A program made the translations under genes and the position numbers. Source: an uncultured Selenomonadaceae bacterium (GTDB lineage Bacteria; Bacillota; Negativicutes; Selenomonadales; Selenomonadaceae). Taken from it: a DNA stretch of 5,688 nucleotides. Where the stretch lies: positions 1-5,688 of the forward strand of contig CAJOFG010000079.1 in the NCBI GenBank assembly GCA_905233965.1, read 5' to 3'. A model generated the notes under the pieces. It did no database searches. It saw nothing but the letters and a program-made list of their open reading frames with translations, and was not told the origin of the DNA. This document shows, one piece after another, positions 5,031 through 5,688 of this stretch; within the stretch, counting starts at the first letter, position 1; every line of letters starts with the position of its first letter.

Positions 5031-5688
5031 AGTCGAACGACTGAAAAATAAAATCGCGGAGTCGGATTTTATCGTCATCGGAGCCGGTGCCGGACTTTCC
5101 GTCGCGGCGGGCTACACTTATTCCGGCGAACGTTTCGAGAAATATTTTTCCGACTTCCGCGAGAAATATTTTTTTGAGGATATGTACTCCGGCGGATTTT
5201 ATCCTTACGAAACGCCGGAGGAATTTTGGGCTTTTTGGTGCAGAAATATTTTCGTCAATCGTTACACCGACCCGCCGAACAAAAAAATTTTTGCCGACCT
5301 GTTAAATTCGGTGCGCGACAAAAATTATTTCGTCATAACCACAAACGTGGATCATTGTTTCCAAAAATTCGGGTTCGACAAGGAAAAACTTTTTTACACG
5401 CAGGGCGATTACGGACTTTTCCAATGTTCGACACCGTGCCATAAAAAAACTTACGACAACGAAAAAATTATTCGCGAAATGATGAGCCGGGAAAAAGATA
5501 TGAAAATTCCGTCCGAACTCATTCCGCGCTGTCCGAAATGCGGCGAACCGATGACGACGAATTTGCGAATCGACGATACATTTGTTGAGGACGAAGGTTG
5601 GCATAAAGCATCGGAGCGTTACAAAAAATTTTTGGAGGACGCGGACGGAGCGAAAATTTTATTTTTGGAACTCGGTGTCGGAGGGAAC
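4981..5688 (+). CDS. Class M sirtuin (SirTM), protein ADP-ribosyltransferase, 3' end cut by window
   Basis: The frame runs 236 codons from ATG 4981 with no stop, ending at the window edge; family members are near 290 residues, so perhaps 50 are missing. The sirtuin NAD+-binding start is GAGAGLSVAAG (34-44). TTNVDH (120-125) replaces the usual TQN-I-D. The zinc site is C149, C153, C184 and C187 (the last two as CPKC). The general-base histidine of deacetylase sirtuins is replaced by Q141 in YTQGDYG. N122 and Q141 are spaced exactly like the pair I recall as important in the Streptococcus pyogenes enzyme. Class M sirtuins are reported to ADP-ribosylate proteins, mainly lipoylated GcvH-L, rather than deacylate. 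The gene overlaps the macrodomain gene by 50 bases in another frame. The true target gene would be expected just beyond 5688. Confidence 0.93.
   Translation, partial: MSLKTKISKFIGAYSNEVERLKNKIAESDFIVIGAGAGLSVAAGYTYSGERFEKYFSDFREKYFFEDMYSGGFYPYETPEEFWAFWCRNIFVNRYTDPPNKKIFADLLNSVRDKNYFVITTNVDHCFQKFGFDKEKLFYTQGDYGLFQCSTPCHKKTYDNEKIIREMMSREKDMKIPSELIPRCPKCGEPMTTNLRIDDTFVEDEGWHKASERYKKFLEDADGAKILFLELGVGGN

Overview
This window looks like bacterial chromosome, probably from a Bacillota relative. Shine-Dalgarno sites are strong (GGAGGA and GAGGTGAT types), genes are packed tightly, and a class M sirtuin is paired with a zinc-macrodomain. The MurD and CdsA sequences resemble Negativicutes, a diderm class of Bacillota, but that is recall of family style and not a search, so the assignment is tentative. 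Coding sequence is rich in AAA/ATT/TTT codons, with GC around 45% in lines I spot-counted, except for the first ~790 bases, which look different.

Left part (minus strand, 1-2423). A promoter near 2395-2423 drives cdsA (CDP-diacylglycerol synthase, TTG start at 2363). Twelve bases later comes a reading frame starting as murD at 1460. It stays open to the window edge, but only its first ~223 residues are MurD. At about position 790 it changes, in frame, into the C-terminal part of an O-antigen ligase/polymerase (Wzy_C-type) membrane protein. GATC density and proline and aspartate codon choice change at about the same place. This is either an assembly chimera, a real recombination or deletion junction, or, least likely, a functional fusion.

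Right part (plus strand, 2453-5688). A divergent promoter drives a compact run of four genes: nadK (NAD kinase), an EcfA2-type ABC ATPase, a zinc-dependent macrodomain ADP-ribosyl hydrolase, and a class M sirtuin (SirTM) cut by the window end. The gaps are 3 and 7 bases, and the last pair overlaps by 50 bases. In known systems the sirtuin attaches ADP-ribose from NAD+ to a lipoyl-carrier protein (GcvH-L) and the macrodomain removes it. Here the pair sits downstream of NAD kinase, and no GcvH-L or LplA2 gene is visible in the window.

The best leads are the MurD/O-antigen-ligase junction with its compositional break, and the nadK-ecfA-macro-sirTM gene order. No RNA genes, CRISPR arrays, insertion sequences or terminators could be supported. 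There is no gene-free stretch over 300 bases; the only sizeable intergenic region is the 155-base divergent promoter region.
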